34,566 bases of DNA from Acidimicrobiia bacterium (GCA_030065575.1 JASJDZ010000046.1:1-34566), one strand, 5' to 3'; counted from the stretch's first letter, positions 6,918 to 19,102 are shown. Made by a program: numbers and translations. The notes: generated from the letters alone by a model not told the origin.

Positions 6918-7345
6918 TGATCCGTGAGTACAGCGTCGCCGACGTCGAGGCGATTATCGATGTCTGGTACCGGGCCTCGGTTGAAGCTCACTCGTTCTTG
7001 CCTGACGAGTTCTTCGCCGCCGAGGGGAAGCTGCTGCAGGACCGTTGGCTGCCAGAGGCGGAGACAAACGTTTGCGTGGTGAATGGAGCGATCGTGGGGT
7101 TTCTCTCCCTCGTCGGGAACGAAGTCGGCGGCCTGTTTGTTGATCCTGATCACCAGCGACGCGGCATCGGGAGTGCCTTGATGGACGGTGCTCGGGATGT
7201 GCGTCCGTTCCTCGAATTGAGCGTCTTCGAGGAGAACCGTAACGGTCTTGCCTTCTACACGGCCTACGGGTTCGAGATCGTTGCGAGACGAACCAACGAG
7301 GAAACCGGCCGCCCCGAGCTGCGGCTTCGCCTCAATCCGGCTTGA
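6917..7345 (+). CDS. GNAT family N-acetyltransferase (YjaB-like)
   Basis: A 142-aa GNAT acetyltransferase that transfers acetyl from acetyl-CoA to an amine. The acetyl-CoA pyrophosphate-binding motif is FVDPDHQRRGIGSAL at about 74-88 (Q80-R-R-G-I-G). NGLAFYTAYGFE near the C-terminus is the usual motif B region. The overall pattern, including the W...S..AH.FL start, resembles E. coli YjaB. The start ATG at 6917 overlaps the previous stop (TGATG arrangement); the open frame extends far upstream inside the previous gene but that part is not family-like. Its 3' end overlaps the convergent alcohol dehydrogenase gene by 14 bp. Confidence 0.88.
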   Translation: MIREYSVADVEAIIDVWYRASVEAHSFLPDEFFAAEGKLLQDRWLPEAETNVCVVNGAIVGFLSLVGNEVGGLFVDPDHQRRGIGSALMDGARDVRPFLELSVFEENRNGLAFYTAYGFEIVARRTNEETGRPELRLRLNPA

Positions 7346-8351
7346 TCACCGTTCGCAGCGTATCGCCGAAGCTCTCCAGATCGTCCATGGCTGCATTGAC
7401 CGCGTCTACGTCGAGAGGTATGACCTGCTGGACGACCCTACTGACATCGAACCTGCCCTCCGCAGCGAGATCGAGCAGTTCGACGATCTCTCCCGCGGTG
7501 TGATCCGACGTCCCGATCAGCTCCGACTCACCGCTCACTAGGTCCGTGTACGGGCCTACCGGGAACGTATCGGGGGTGAGGCCGACGGCGACCGCGCGAC
7601 CCAGCGGAGCCAGCGAGTCCAGGCAATGACGCATCACTCCGGCCGAGCCGACCAGGTCGAGCGTGACATCGCAACCCCCGTTGGCCTGCAGGGCGGCGAC
7701 CGCATCGCCGTTTGCGTCGATAGGTATCGCCCCGAGGGCTGCTGCGGCGGCGAGCTTGGTCGGATTGATGTCTACAGCAAAGACCCGGTCCGCACCCTCG
7801 ATGAGAGCGAGTTGAATCGCCGACATCCCGAGACCACCCGCTCCGAACACCGCTACCGACTCTCCTGGAGAGAGCCTGCCCTTGCGCAACGCGTGGAGCG
7901 ATGTCGCCGATGAGCACATCATCACGGCGGCCTGGTCGAGCGGAACGGAGTCCGGCACCGGTATGACGTTGCGGGCGGGGATTACGATCCGATCCGCATA
8001 GCCCCCGTCGCGGCCGTTCCCAATCATCTTGCCGTCTGCGCAGAACATGCCGAGATCGCTGGTGCAGTGGGCGCACGACCCACAGCCCACCTGGTAGTGA
8101 ACGCACACTCGATCACCCGTGGAGAGCCCGGCGACTTCGGCACCCACCTCGGCAACCACGCCGGCAACCTCGTGTCCCAGCGTTAAGGGCAGTGGCCCGA
8201 CCTGGGGGAATCCGGCCCGATAGTGCACATCAGATCTGCAGATTCCGGCTGCCTTCACGGCGACGGCAACGTCAACGGGACCGAGCTCGGGGGCAGCTAC
8301 CTCGCGGAGTTCGAGGGGTTTGCCGGGATTGACTAGCTGCAGCGCTCTCAT
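7332..8351 (-). CDS. zinc-dependent alcohol dehydrogenase (MDR family)
   Basis: A 339-aa medium-chain dehydrogenase/reductase that would oxidise an alcohol or reduce a carbonyl with NAD(P). Catalytic zinc ligands C38, H60-E61 and C146 are present. Structural zinc cysteines C90, C93, C96 and C104 lie in the CGSCAHC...C block. The nucleotide-binding AVFGAGGLGMSAIQ is at 167-180, and D194 after the second strand favours NAD over NADP. The ATG at 8351 is chosen because GGAAGAAG lies directly upstream. The frame stays open to 8447, but that extension is not conserved-looking and runs through an inverted repeat. A possible -10 (TAGCGT, complement of 8378-8383) lies upstream. Confidence 0.92.
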   Translation of the reverse strand: MRALQLVNPGKPLELREVAAPELGPVDVAVAVKAAGICRSDVHYRAGFPQVGPLPLTLGHEVAGVVAEVGAEVAGLSTGDRVCVHYQVGCGSCAHCTSDLGMFCADGKMIGNGRDGGYADRIVIPARNVIPVPDSVPLDQAAVMMCSSATSLHALRKGRLSPGESVAVFGAGGLGMSAIQLALIEGADRVFAVDINPTKLAAAAALGAIPIDANGDAVAALQANGGCDVTLDLVGSAGVMRHCLDSLAPLGRAVAVGLTPDTFPVGPYTDLVSGESELIGTSDHTAGEIVELLDLAAEGRFDVSRVVQQVIPLDVDAVNAAMDDLESFGDTLRTVIKPD

Positions 8352-8377
8352 TCTTCTTCCGTGGGTCGGCGTCTGCG

Positions 8378-8383
8378 ACGCTA
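8378..8383 (-). promoter_or_regulatory. possible -10 element TAGCGT of the alcohol dehydrogenase gene
   Basis: TAGCGT on the minus strand lies 26 nt before the ATG at 8351, leaving a short leader with the GGAAGAAG ribosome binding site. No -35 is clear. Confidence 0.4.
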
Positions 8384-8421
8384 CCAGGCGCCAAGTGCCG
8401 CACTCTCGCCGGGCGGGCCGG

Positions 8422-8446
8422 TGGAGTTCGATTCCATCGAACTCCA
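8422..8446. promoter_or_regulatory. 11-bp inverted repeat, candidate operator
   Basis: TGGAGTTCGAT (8422-8432) and ATCGAACTCCA (8436-8446) form perfect 11-bp arms with a 3-nt centre. It lies between the divergent alcohol dehydrogenase and cysteine desulfurase genes. Its centre is 21 bp from that of the next inverted repeat and both share GAT-TYC-ATC. Confidence 0.55.
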
Positions 8447-8447
8447 A

Positions 8448-8462
8448 GCTGATTTCATCAGC
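8448..8462. promoter_or_regulatory. 6-bp inverted repeat, second candidate operator
   Basis: GCTGAT (8448-8453) and ATCAGC (8457-8462) form perfect arms with a 3-nt centre. Same GAT-TYC-ATC core as the neighbouring repeat, two helical turns away. Confidence 0.5.
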
Positions 8463-8524
8463 CGGGGACTGACTGTGTGTTCGCGTGAACCCTCAGCGGT
8501 GCCGTCTGCGAAACTGGCCTTCTC

Positions 8525-9661
8525 ATGCTCTACCTCGATCACGCCGCAACCACCGAAGTGCGACAGGAGACCCGGGCCGCAATGGCGCCATTCCTGGGCG
8601 ATCTCTTTGGTAACCCGTCGGGGATTCATGCCACATCACGGCAGGCCAAGAACGCCCTCGAGACTGCCCGGGAACAGGCGGCTGAGCTCATCGGAGCGGC
8701 GCACCCTCTCGAGATCGTCTTCACCGGCGGCGGAACCGAAGCTGACAACCTCGCTGTTGTTGGCTCGGCGCTGGCAGGAGGCAGCCGCCGCGCTGTGGTC
8801 ACAACCGCCGTCGAGCACGAAGCCGTGCTGGAATCGGCCGCCTTCCTCGAGACGCTCGGATGTCGAGTCGACCGCGTGGGTGTCGACCGTCAAGGGCAGC
8901 TGGACATCGGCGATCTTGCCGGACGGGTGCGGGACGACACGGCGGTTGTCTCGGTGATGGCTGCCAACAACGAAACCGGGGTGCAGTTCCCGCTTGCCGA
9001 GATCGCCGCCGCAGTCAAGCGGGTCTCGCCGACGACTCTGTTTCACACTGATGCCGTGCAGTCATTCATCTCGGAGGAGATCACCGTGTCGTCTACGGGC
9101 GCCGACATGATCTCGCTGGCCGCCCATAAGTTTGGTGGGCCAAAGGGTGTCGGCCTGCTCTACGTACCCCGTGAGGTCGAGTTGGAGCCGGTGATCCACG
9201 GCGGTGGTCAGGAACTTGGCCGGCGATCCGGCACCCACAACGTCGCCGGGATCGTCGGCATGGTGGCGGCCATGGCGGCAACCGTGGCCGATCGCGGGGC
9301 CATGAGGAAACGGGTAGCCAAGATTCGCGATCTGTTCGAGGCCTCGCTGCGGGCAGCTGTTCCCACCGTGGCCATCACTGCGACCGACGCCCCGCGTCTG
9401 GTTCAGCACAGCCACTTCCGGGTTCCCGGAGTCACCGCCGAGACGCTGCTCATCCGTCTCGATCAAGCCGGGATCGGCGCTGCAGCGGGCTCGGCGTGCA
9501 GCAGCGGCGCCATCGAGGTGTCGCACGTCCTTGCCGCAATGGGCATGGACGAAGCTGCGGCCAACGAGTGCGTCAGGGTCAGCTTCGGCTGGTCGAGCGG
9601 AACCGATGACGGCCGGGAGGCGGCCGAGCGGATCGCAACAGTCGTGAGGGAGCTGCGGTGA
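8525..9661 (+). CDS. iscS: cysteine desulfurase (NifS/IscS family)
   Basis: A 378-aa PLP enzyme that removes sulfur from cysteine and passes it on as a persulfide. The N-terminal YLDHAATTEV, H98 in TAVEHEA, NNETG near 148-152, the PLP lysine K202 in SLAAHKFGGPKG and the persulfide C325 in GSACSSG are all present. The GSACSSG form with a longer C-terminal tail resembles NifS-like and actinobacterial members. Its stop overlaps the GTG of mnmA (GTGA), and MnmA needs exactly this sulfur, so sulfur relay for tRNA 2-thiouridine is the most direct role; Fe-S assembly is also possible. No ribosome binding site and no clear TANNNT box is seen before the ATG. Two inverted repeats lie 63-103 bp upstream. 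Confidence 0.93.
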   Translation: MLYLDHAATTEVRQETRAAMAPFLGDLFGNPSGIHATSRQAKNALETAREQAAELIGAAHPLEIVFTGGGTEADNLAVVGSALAGGSRRAVVTTAVEHEAVLESAAFLETLGCRVDRVGVDRQGQLDIGDLAGRVRDDTAVVSVMAANNETGVQFPLAEIAAAVKRVSPTTLFHTDAVQSFISEEITVSSTGADMISLAAHKFGGPKGVGLLYVPREVELEPVIHGGGQELGRRSGTHNVAGIVGMVAAMAATVADRGAMRKRVAKIRDLFEASLRAAVPTVAITATDAPRLVQHSHFRVPGVTAETLLIRLDQAGIGAAAGSACSSGAIEVSHVLAAMGMDEAAANECVRVSFGWSSGTDDGREAAERIATVVRELR

Positions 9662-10721
9662 GGGCGCTGGTTGCCATGTCCGGCGGTGTCGACAGTTCTG
9701 TCGCTGCTGCTCTGATGCTGGAGCAGGGATACGAGGTAGTTGGGGTGACCCTGAAGCAGTGGGAGGGCGTCGACGGGCAAATGCCGTTGGCCGGTTGTTG
9801 CACCGTCTCCGACTCTGAAGACGCCCGTCGGGTCGCTGCCCAGCTCGACATCCCGTACTACGTGCTCGACTACGTCGACGAGTTCACGGAGAAGGTCGTG
9901 GATCACTTCGGTGCGATGTATGCCGCCGGCAGGACTCCCAATCCGTGCGTCGAGTGCAACCGGAGAGTCCGCTTCAGCGTTCTGCTCGAACGGACGGCAG
10001 CACTGGGCTGCGATGTGCTGGTGACCGGCCACCACGCCCGCATCCGGCACGACAACGATGGCTACCACCTGATCAGGGCCGTCGATGGCACCAAAGACCA
10101 GTCATATGTCCTGCACATGCTCGGCCAGGATGAACTGGCCCGCGTTCGCCTGCCGATCGGGGAGATGCCGAAGACGAAGGTCCGGGAACGGGCGGCGGCG
10201 ATGGGACTGCGTACCGCAGCCAAACCCGATAGCCAGGATCTGTGCTTCATCGGCGAGGGCTCGTACCGGGACTTCATCCGGGCGCGTTTCCCCGCAGCCG
10301 CCCGACCGGGGCCGCTGGTGATGAGCGACGGCACGGTCCTCACCGAGCACGACGGCACGATCGACTTCACGATTGGCCAGCGCAAGGGCCTCGGCGTTGC
10401 CCTGGGGGAGAGGCGCTATGTGGTTGACATCGACGCGGCGACTGCAACCGTGACCCTCGGCACCAAGGAGGAGCTGCTGGCAGCCGGTTGTGTCGTCGAC
10501 GAGATCTCCTTTGTCTCCGGGCACCCTCCCCCCTCGCCAGATGTCGATGTCAAGATCCGCTATCGGTCTCCTGCGGTGCCCGCCCGGATCGAGGCTGCCT
10601 CCGGCGGGAAGTGGCAGGTCCTCTTTGCCGAGCCGCAAGCTGCGGTCGCTCCTGGCCAGTCTGCGGTCCTCTATTCCGGCGATGAGGTGCTCGGTGGCGG
10701 TGTCATCAGCGAGTCGGTGCG

Positions 10722-10725
<4 letters not shown>
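9658..10725 (+). CDS. mnmA: tRNA-specific 2-thiouridylase MnmA
   Basis: A 355-aa MnmA (TrmU), which adds sulfur to C2 of the wobble uridine in Glu, Gln and Lys tRNAs using ATP and a persulfide. The PP-loop SGGVDSS is at 8-14. The nucleophile C97 in NPCVECN and the persulfide acceptor C196 in DSQDLCFIGE correspond to Cys102 and Cys199 of E. coli MnmA. GHHARI, the K-x-Q-S-Y-x-L substrate-binding segment (KDQSYVLHML) and a C-terminal beta-barrel are as expected. It starts with GTG overlapping the cysteine desulfurase stop by 4 bp and ends overlapping the next GTG, so translation is likely coupled. Confidence 0.96.
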
Positions 10726-13656
<2,931 letters not shown>

Positions 13657-13683
13657 TCATCCACTTCTCCGTCCGCTCCTGAA

Positions 13684-13715
13684 TTAGTACTAAATACCCG
13701 AGAGGGTTCAGTACT
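13684..13715 (+). promoter_or_regulatory. palindromic AGTACT boxes upstream of the FAS1 gene
   Basis: TTAGTACTAA at 13684-13693 is a perfect 10-bp palindrome, and its core AGTACT recurs at 13710-13715. The two cores are 24 bp apart, with a CCC-GAGA-GGG inverted repeat between them. The region is AT-rich for this chromosome and lies just before the ribosome binding site (AGGAG, 13719-13723), so it is a candidate promoter/operator. No regulator can be named. Confidence 0.4.
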
Positions 13716-13732
13716 TACAGGAGATCAATCCA

Positions 13733-14275
13733 ATGAAATTCCGACTCATCGCACTCATGGCGATCCTCGCCCTGGTAGTAGCGGCTTGCAGTAGCTCAGA
13801 TGAAGAGGCTGCTGAGACCACCACAGTCCCGCCCACGACCGAAGCTATGGCTGAGGAAATGACCGAGGACACCATCGTTGATGTCGCCATCGCCGGCGAG
13901 TTCAACACTCTCGTTGCCGCCGTCCAGGCTGCCGGTCTCGTCGAGACCCTGCAGGGTGAGGGCCCGTTCACGGTCTTCGCACCGACCGATGAAGCGTTTG
14001 CCGCTCTTCCTGAGGGCACGCTCGAGAGCCTTCTCGAGGACCCCGAGGCGCTCGCTGAGATCCTGACCTACCACGTCGTCAGCGGCGAGGTGCTCGCAGC
14101 CGACGTCGTCGGTCTCGACGCAGCCACCACCGTTCAGGGTTCCGACATCAGCATCGAGGTTGTCGACGGCGGTGTCGTGCTCAACGGTAGCTCGAACGTC
14201 GTCGCCACTGACGTCCTGGCCTCCAACGGCGTTGTCCACGTCATCGACGCGGTGATCCTGCCCCCGGCCAGCTAA
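13733..14275 (+). CDS. fasciclin (FAS1) domain lipoprotein
   Basis: A 180-aa predicted lipoprotein with one FAS1 domain. The N-terminus [19 protein letters not shown] ends in a lipobox with the lipidated Cys at 19. A Ser/Thr/Glu-rich linker follows to about residue 42. The FAS1 domain then shows [13 protein letters not shown], the [17 protein letters not shown]1 motif, [16 protein letters not shown], and the C-terminal [15 protein letters not shown]2 motif. FAS1 domains mediate adhesion or protein-protein contacts at the cell surface. AGGAG lies 9 nt before the ATG, so this gene is translated from a leadered mRNA. The base composition and the acidic linker are typical for an exported protein. 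It stands alone and ends before a strong hairpin. Confidence 0.92.
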   Translation: MKFRLIALMAILALVVAACSSSDEEAAETTTVPPTTEAMAEEMTEDTIVDVAIAGEFNTLVAAVQAAGLVETLQGEGPFTVFAPTDEAFAALPEGTLESLLEDPEALAEILTYHVVSGEVLAADVVGLDAATTVQGSDISIEVVDGGVVLNGSSNVVATDVLASNGVVHVIDAVILPPAS

Positions 14276-14287
14276 TTGCCTCCCCGA

Positions 14288-14312
14288 ATACGGTGACCCT
14301 CTCCCACCGTAT
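14288..14312. repeat. inverted repeat after the FAS1 gene
   Basis: ATACGGTG (14288-14295) and its complement CACCGTAT (14305-14312) are separated by 9 nt. It lies 13 bp after the FAS1 stop and 18 bp before a stronger hairpin, so it may be part of the 3' end of the transcript. Confidence 0.4.
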
Positions 14313-14329
14313 CGTGCCCATCGGGTACG

Positions 14330-14357
14330 GAAGCCCCCGGCTCAGCCCGGGGGCTTC
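14330..14357. terminator. bidirectional hairpin terminator between convergent genes
   Basis: GAAGCCCCCGG (14330-14340) pairs perfectly with CCGGGGGCTTC (14347-14357) around a 6-nt loop. It sits between the convergent FAS1 gene and the minus-strand gene ending at 14365. There is only a weak T-rich stretch after it on the plus strand (TCGCGTCTTATTG) and none on the minus strand, as is common in GC-rich actinobacteria. Confidence 0.75.
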
Positions 14358-14364
14358 TCGCGTC

Positions 14365-14760
14365 TTATTGCACGCGGAAGCTCCAGATCCACTCGCCGGG
14401 GTCGGGCAGACCGCTGATTCGATCCCACCTGACCCACACAGTGTGAATGCCCGGGGTCCACTCCGGGATGATGGTCGTCGCCCCGGGGCGCCAGGTGAAC
14501 TTGCCGGTCTCCTCAGTGGCGTTGATCTCGCTGCTGGGGATCGCCACCCCGTCGACAACGAGATCGATCGAGTAGTTGACGGGAAGATCAATCTCGATAC
14601 CGATCTGTCGAAGCACCGATGCCCCGTCGGGTGGTGAATAGCCCTCGAGGATCGCCGGCGGGGTCGACTCCTTGCCCGATGGAGCGAGCGCGACGGCGCC
14701 GATGGCGACGGCCGCTAGCGCCAGGCCAAGCAGAGTGAAGATGATTCGATAGCGGTTCAC
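14365..14760 (-). CDS. small membrane-anchored or secreted protein of unknown function
   Basis: A 131-aa protein not recognised. Residues 1-27 form a basic start (MNRYR) and one hydrophobic segment, either an uncleaved anchor or a signal peptide. The rest is a single small domain rich in beta-type sequence (IEIDLPVNYSIDLVVDG, TGKFTWRPG, PGIHTVWVRW) ending WIWSFRV. That pattern resembles an immunoglobulin-like or Big-type extracellular domain with the repeated W-x-W/F closing strand. The GTG start has no ribosome binding site, but TATGAT, a near-consensus -10, ends exactly 6 nt before it, so a leaderless transcript is expected. It diverges from dapC with 46 bp between the starts. Confidence 0.65.
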   Translation of the reverse strand: MNRYRIIFTLLGLALAAVAIGAVALAPSGKESTPPAILEGYSPPDGASVLRQIGIEIDLPVNYSIDLVVDGVAIPSSEINATEETGKFTWRPGATTIIPEWTPGIHTVWVRWDRISGLPDPGEWIWSFRVQ

Positions 14761-14766
14761 GAGGAG

Positions 14767-14772
14767 ATCATA
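14767..14772 (-). promoter_or_regulatory. -10 element TATGAT, leaderless promoter
   Basis: On the minus strand TATGAT is followed by 6 nt and then the GTG at 14760. The best match to the -10 consensus among the start-proximal boxes in this window. Confidence 0.65.
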
Positions 14773-14794
14773 AGTTGCAGGTTTCGCTATCGGT

Positions 14795-14800
14795 TACCGT
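14795..14800 (+). promoter_or_regulatory. -10 element TACCGT of dapC, leaderless promoter
   Basis: TACCGT is followed by 6 nt and then the dapC ATG at 14807. No Shine-Dalgarno sequence is present. Confidence 0.55.
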
Positions 14801-14806
14801 AGCCGG

Positions 14807-15945
14807 ATGCGTTTGAACCCCGTTCTCGAGCATCTCGGCAGCTATCCCATAGCGATTGTCCACGAGAGGGTGCGTTCGATGCGCCTGTCCGGCCGAACTG
14901 TGATCGACTTCTCGATCGGTGATCCGCGGGAACCGACGCCCGAGTTCATTCCCGAAGCGCTGCGTGCTGCTGTTCCCGAGGTTTCGCAGTATCCGACGAC
15001 GGTCGGTTTGGGCGAGTTGAGGGGCGCCATCGCCGGCTACCTGAGACGACGCTTCTCGGTGGAAGTTGATCCCGATACTCAGGTGATCCCAACTTCGGGC
15101 TCAAAGGAGGCGGTGTTCAACAGTCCGCTTGCCTTCATCGATCGGGACCGCCGTGATCTGGTCGCCTACGGAACCCCCGGATACCCGGTGTACGAGCGGG
15201 GAGCTCTCTTTGCCGGTGCGGTAGCCCACCCGGTGACCCTTCATGACGACTTTGTGCTTCGGGCCGCGGAGATCCCCGACGAAGTCTGGTCCCAATCACG
15301 GATCGTGTGGATCTGCACACCGCACAACCCCACCGGCGCCGTGACCGACCGGGCCGACCTCGGTGATCTGCTGGCTGCAGCCCGGGCCAGCGAGACACTG
15401 CTGTTGTCTGACGAGTGTTACGCCGACCTGTACGAGCCCGGTGCTTTCCCGCAAGGGCCGCCGTCGCTGCTGCAAGTCACCGGCGGAGAGACCGAGGGGG
15501 CTCTGGTCTTTCTGTCGCTGTCCAAGAGATCGGGGATGACCGGTTACCGGTCGGGTGCGATTGTCGGCGATGCCGAGGCGATTGCCTCGCTGAAACGGCT
15601 CCGCACCACGACGGGGACTGCTTCACCCGAGTTCGTGCAGGCAGCTGCGATCGCGGCCTGGTCTGACGACGATCACGTGAGGGAGCGGCGAGAGACCTTT
15701 GCCCTCAAGCGAAGCATCCTCCGGGGAGCCTTTGCTGAGCTGGGGATCGATGTCGTTGCATCACAGGCGGGTCTCTACATGTGGGTGAAGGTCGATGACG
15801 ACATGGCGACAACGGACAGACTTCTGGAAGCAGGGGTCGTGGTTTCCCCCGGCCGATTCTTCGGAACCGGGGGGGAGGGTTATCTGCGCCTTGCGCTGGT
15901 GCCTACCCTGGATGAATGCGAGCAAGCGGTGGAGGTATTGGTCAA

Positions 15946-15958
<13 letters not shown>
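14807..15958 (+). CDS. dapC: succinyldiaminopimelate transaminase DapC
   Basis: A 383-aa fold-type I PLP aminotransferase. It carries IDFSIGDPREPTP at the start, TPHNPTGA with N174, SDECYADLYEPG with D202 and Y205 for the PLP ring, and the PLP lysine K240 in SLSKRSGMTGYRSG. The extra Glu-rich YE/PG segment is typical of DapC-type enzymes. Its place directly before dapD and dapE makes succinyldiaminopimelate:2-oxoglutarate aminotransferase the obvious assignment, the middle step of the succinylase route to meso-diaminopimelate and lysine. The start ATG has TACCGT 6 nt upstream and no ribosome binding site. The gene overlaps dapD by 13 bp. Confidence 0.93.
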
Positions 15959-16760
<802 letters not shown>

Positions 16761-16764
<4 letters not shown>

Positions 16765-17861
16765 CAGCCATCCATGACACGCTCGCCGACATCGTTGCGG
16801 TTCACTCGGTGACCGGCAACGAAGGACGATTGTGTACCGCAGTCGCACAGCGCCTGCTCAAGGTTTGGACGATGCAGGGCGTAACGCGCATCGGCAACGC
16901 TCTAGTCGTCGGGCAGCAGACGGGTCGCCCCCTCATCACTCTCTTTGGCCATCTCGACACCGTTCCCGTCCAGGACAACGGGGACCCGGTGATCAAGGAT
17001 GGCCGCATGTACGGCCTGGGAACCGTCGATATGAAGTCCGGGCTGGCGATCATGATCCATCTTCTCGAGGACGACGCAGTGCGCAGCGGGCCCTACGACG
17101 TCGTCGGCGTCTTCTACGACAAAGAGGAAGGCCCGATGGCCGACAACGGTCTCGAGGTCGTTCTCGACACTGCCCCCTGGCTGGTCGATAGCGAGTTCGC
17201 CATCGTCCTGGAACCGACCAACCTCGGTGTAGAGCTCGGCTGCAATGGGGCGATGAACGCCGACGTGTTCTTCGAGGGCAAGGCGGCGCACAGTGCCCGT
17301 CCCTGGCTCGGCGAAAACGCAGTAACCAAGGCCGGTTCCTGGCTAGCCGAGATGCACGAACGCGAACCGGAGCTTGTCGAGATCGACGGGCTCGAGTACC
17401 GAGAGGTCTTCTCGGTAACCGCCGCCGAGGGAGGCATCGCCAACAACGTCCTGCCGGCGAGTATGCGGATCAACCTGAACTACCGGTTCCCACCGATCTA
17501 CTCACTCGACGAGGCCGAAGACAGGCTGCGGCAGGTGGCGACCGAAGCCGACTACGTCGTTGTCAAAGATCGCGCCCCGGCGGGGAAGGTAGTGGAGAAC
17601 AACCCGCACCTCGATCGACTCCTCGCGTTGTCCGGTGCAGAGAGATCGTCCAAGCAGGGTTGGACGGATGTCGCCCGCCTGACCGAACGGGGAATCCCGG
17701 CGATCAACTACGGGCCCGGTGATCCCGGGCTTGCCCATCAACAAGCCGAATCTGTGCCTCTAATCAACGTCGATCGTGGGTTCGAGGTGCTGCGCGAGTT
17801 CCTGATTGACGGACAGGAGGATTCATCCGCGGAACTAGCTGAGCTCCTCGCCGACGACTGA
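16761..17861 (+). CDS. dapE: succinyl-diaminopimelate desuccinylase DapE
   Basis: A 366-aa M20-family metallohydrolase that hydrolyses N-succinyl-L,L-diaminopimelate to L,L-diaminopimelate and succinate. Metal ligands H64 and D66 are in FGHLDTVP, the bridging D90 in GLGTVDMKSG, and the catalytic/metal pair E122-E123 in YDKEEG. The lid domain begins with GCNGAMNADVFFEGKAAHSARPWLG, which carries the conserved H of the M20 dimer interface. HQQAESV near the C-terminus supplies the last ligand. It is translationally coupled to dapD by a 4-bp overlap and ends 3 bp before the convergent small secreted protein gene. The set dapC-dapD-dapE covers three consecutive steps of the pathway. Confidence 0.93.
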
Positions 17862-17864
17862 GGC

Positions 17865-18512
17865 CTACGGGTTGGTGGCCTGGGCCGTCCAGCGCAGTGT
17901 TCCGGAGGCGCTCGTGTCGACGCCATCATCGGTGTCAACGACAACGGCCATGCGACGGGACGTGCTCGGCAGGATGGTGACGCTTCCGATCTGATCGGTG
18001 ACGGTTCCACCGAGAATCGACATCATTGCCTGCCAGTCACCGCTCACCCCGGGAATCCCGGAGGGTGAGCCGTTGGCGGCCAGGTACAGCGTTATGTCGA
18101 CGTCGTCCCAGAACAGTCCGGTGACAACCGCCGGATCAACCGCCAGACCGTCCGCAGGATCGTTCTCCGAGACGAACGTGACCTCGATCTCCGTTGGGCA
18201 GTCGTTGTTGAACAGCACGGCGCTGGTGTAGATCAGCCGATCGCCGGCGAAGCCGCTCACCGACATGGTCTCCTGAATCAGCTGCACCGTTCCGGATGTG
18301 TCCTGAATCGTGGCTCCGCCGTTGAATGTCAGGAAGCCCGATGTGCTGGCATCGTCGGCACCCGCGGTCTTGGTGAAGCAGGCGCCATCGACGGTTACGT
18401 CGGCGCGCATGAAGTTCTGTGTGATGATGGCAGCAGAGGCGGGGACTGCGATCATCATCATCGCAATCAGGATCCCTGCCCAGCGGCGGGTCATCGTCCA
18501 GGAGTTGGTCAT
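17865..18512 (-). CDS. small secreted protein, TasA/camelysin-like beta-sandwich candidate
   Basis: A 215-aa exported protein, last gene of a three-gene operon. A basic start and hydrophobic core (about 10-27) end in the cleavage-like site PASAA. The mature start AIITQNF is nearly the same as AVITQSF in the large protein of the same operon. The body is beta-rich with two cysteines (C45, C105) able to form a disulfide. It ends with a PSTSRRMAVVVDTDDGV...GTLRWTAQA segment that resembles the closing strands of TasA/camelysin-type fibre proteins. This likeness is an inference from pattern only; no family is certain. A strong ribosome binding site (GAGGAGG) precedes the ATG, and the ATG overlaps the stop of the membrane gene (ATGA). 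Confidence 0.7.
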   Translation of the reverse strand: MTNSWTMTRRWAGILIAMMMIAVPASAAIITQNFMRADVTVDGACFTKTAGADDASTSGFLTFNGGATIQDTSGTVQLIQETMSVSGFAGDRLIYTSAVLFNNDCPTEIEVTFVSENDPADGLAVDPAVVTGLFWDDVDITLYLAANGSPSGIPGVSGDWQAMMSILGGTVTDQIGSVTILPSTSRRMAVVVDTDDGVDTSASGTLRWTAQATNP

Positions 18513-19102
18513 CGGCTTTCCTCCTCAGCATCAACGCGCATGCGTCGGCCGCTAAGCGCATTATCGGTACCGGATCTCGATTGCTTGAGTGCTGTGATCA
18601 ACAACACCAGGCCCAGAACAAGCAGGAACCCTGCGAGCCAGGCCCAATCCCACCTGAGAACCTCCGGCCATATCCAGTGGCGGAGCGCCTCCAGTAGGAA
18701 CGTTTCGGCGGCGATCGCGAGCCCAACCCCGCGACCCCAAATGGTTTGGCGATCCCACCCCGTCTGCAGCACCGGCCGTATGAGCAGCACCAGACCGGCT
18801 GTGACCATGGCGATGGTGGAGAAGGTGACGATCGTTGTGAAGGTGTCGGGATCGGCGATGATCCCGAAGTAGGGCAGGAACCCAAGGAAGAACTGAATGG
18901 TGATGGTGGCCCCGGTCAGGTTGGCTATCAGCAGAACAGCGGCGATCTTGGTGAGGAGCACCGTCAATGCTGCGGAGAAGGCAGCAAAGACCAGCCGCTC
19001 GTAGGTTTCTTCGCGCCGGGTCGGGCCCAGCGTTGGGGCCAGCTCTATTTCGTCGAGTGGCAGCGGAGGGAACTCCTCGGGGAACAGCTCACGGTCGCTC
19101 AT
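18509..19102 (-). CDS. multi-pass membrane protein of surface-protein operon, unknown function
   Basis: A 197-aa protein, not recognised. It has an acidic cytoplasmic-type N-terminus of about 35 residues rich in Pro and Glu, then hydrophobic segments at about 37-60, 66-83, 88-108, 125-140 and 153-171, giving four or five membrane spans, and a charged C-terminal tail. No catalytic motif of signal peptidases (Ser-Lys or SipW-type), sortases or exosortases is visible. It is the middle gene of an operon whose flanking genes both encode secreted proteins, with 4-bp overlaps on both sides (19099-19102 and 18509-18512). A role in exporting, anchoring or assembling its neighbours is therefore plausible. 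The short overlaps suggest balanced, coupled translation. Confidence 0.65.
   Translation of the reverse strand: MSDRELFPEEFPPLPLDEIELAPTLGPTRREETYERLVFAAFSAALTVLLTKIAAVLLIANLTGATITIQFFLGFLPYFGIIADPDTFTTIVTFSTIAMVTAGLVLLIRPVLQTGWDRQTIWGRGVGLAIAAETFLLEALRHWIWPEVLRWDWAWLAGFLLVLGLVLLITALKQSRSGTDNALSGRRMRVDAEEESR

Noticed and set aside
8352-8447. TTG-initiated extension of the alcohol dehydrogenase
   Set aside because: Adds 32 residues unlike the family, passes through an inverted repeat, and ignores the good ribosome binding site before 8351.
8479-8490. GTTC-N4-GAAC as a LexA box upstream of the cysteine desulfurase
   Set aside because: The actinobacterial LexA site is GAAC-N4-GTTC; this has the arms reversed and only 4-bp arms, so it is likely chance.
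13657-13680. Terminator directly after ligA
   Set aside because: No inverted repeat of useful length is seen before the FAS1 promoter region.
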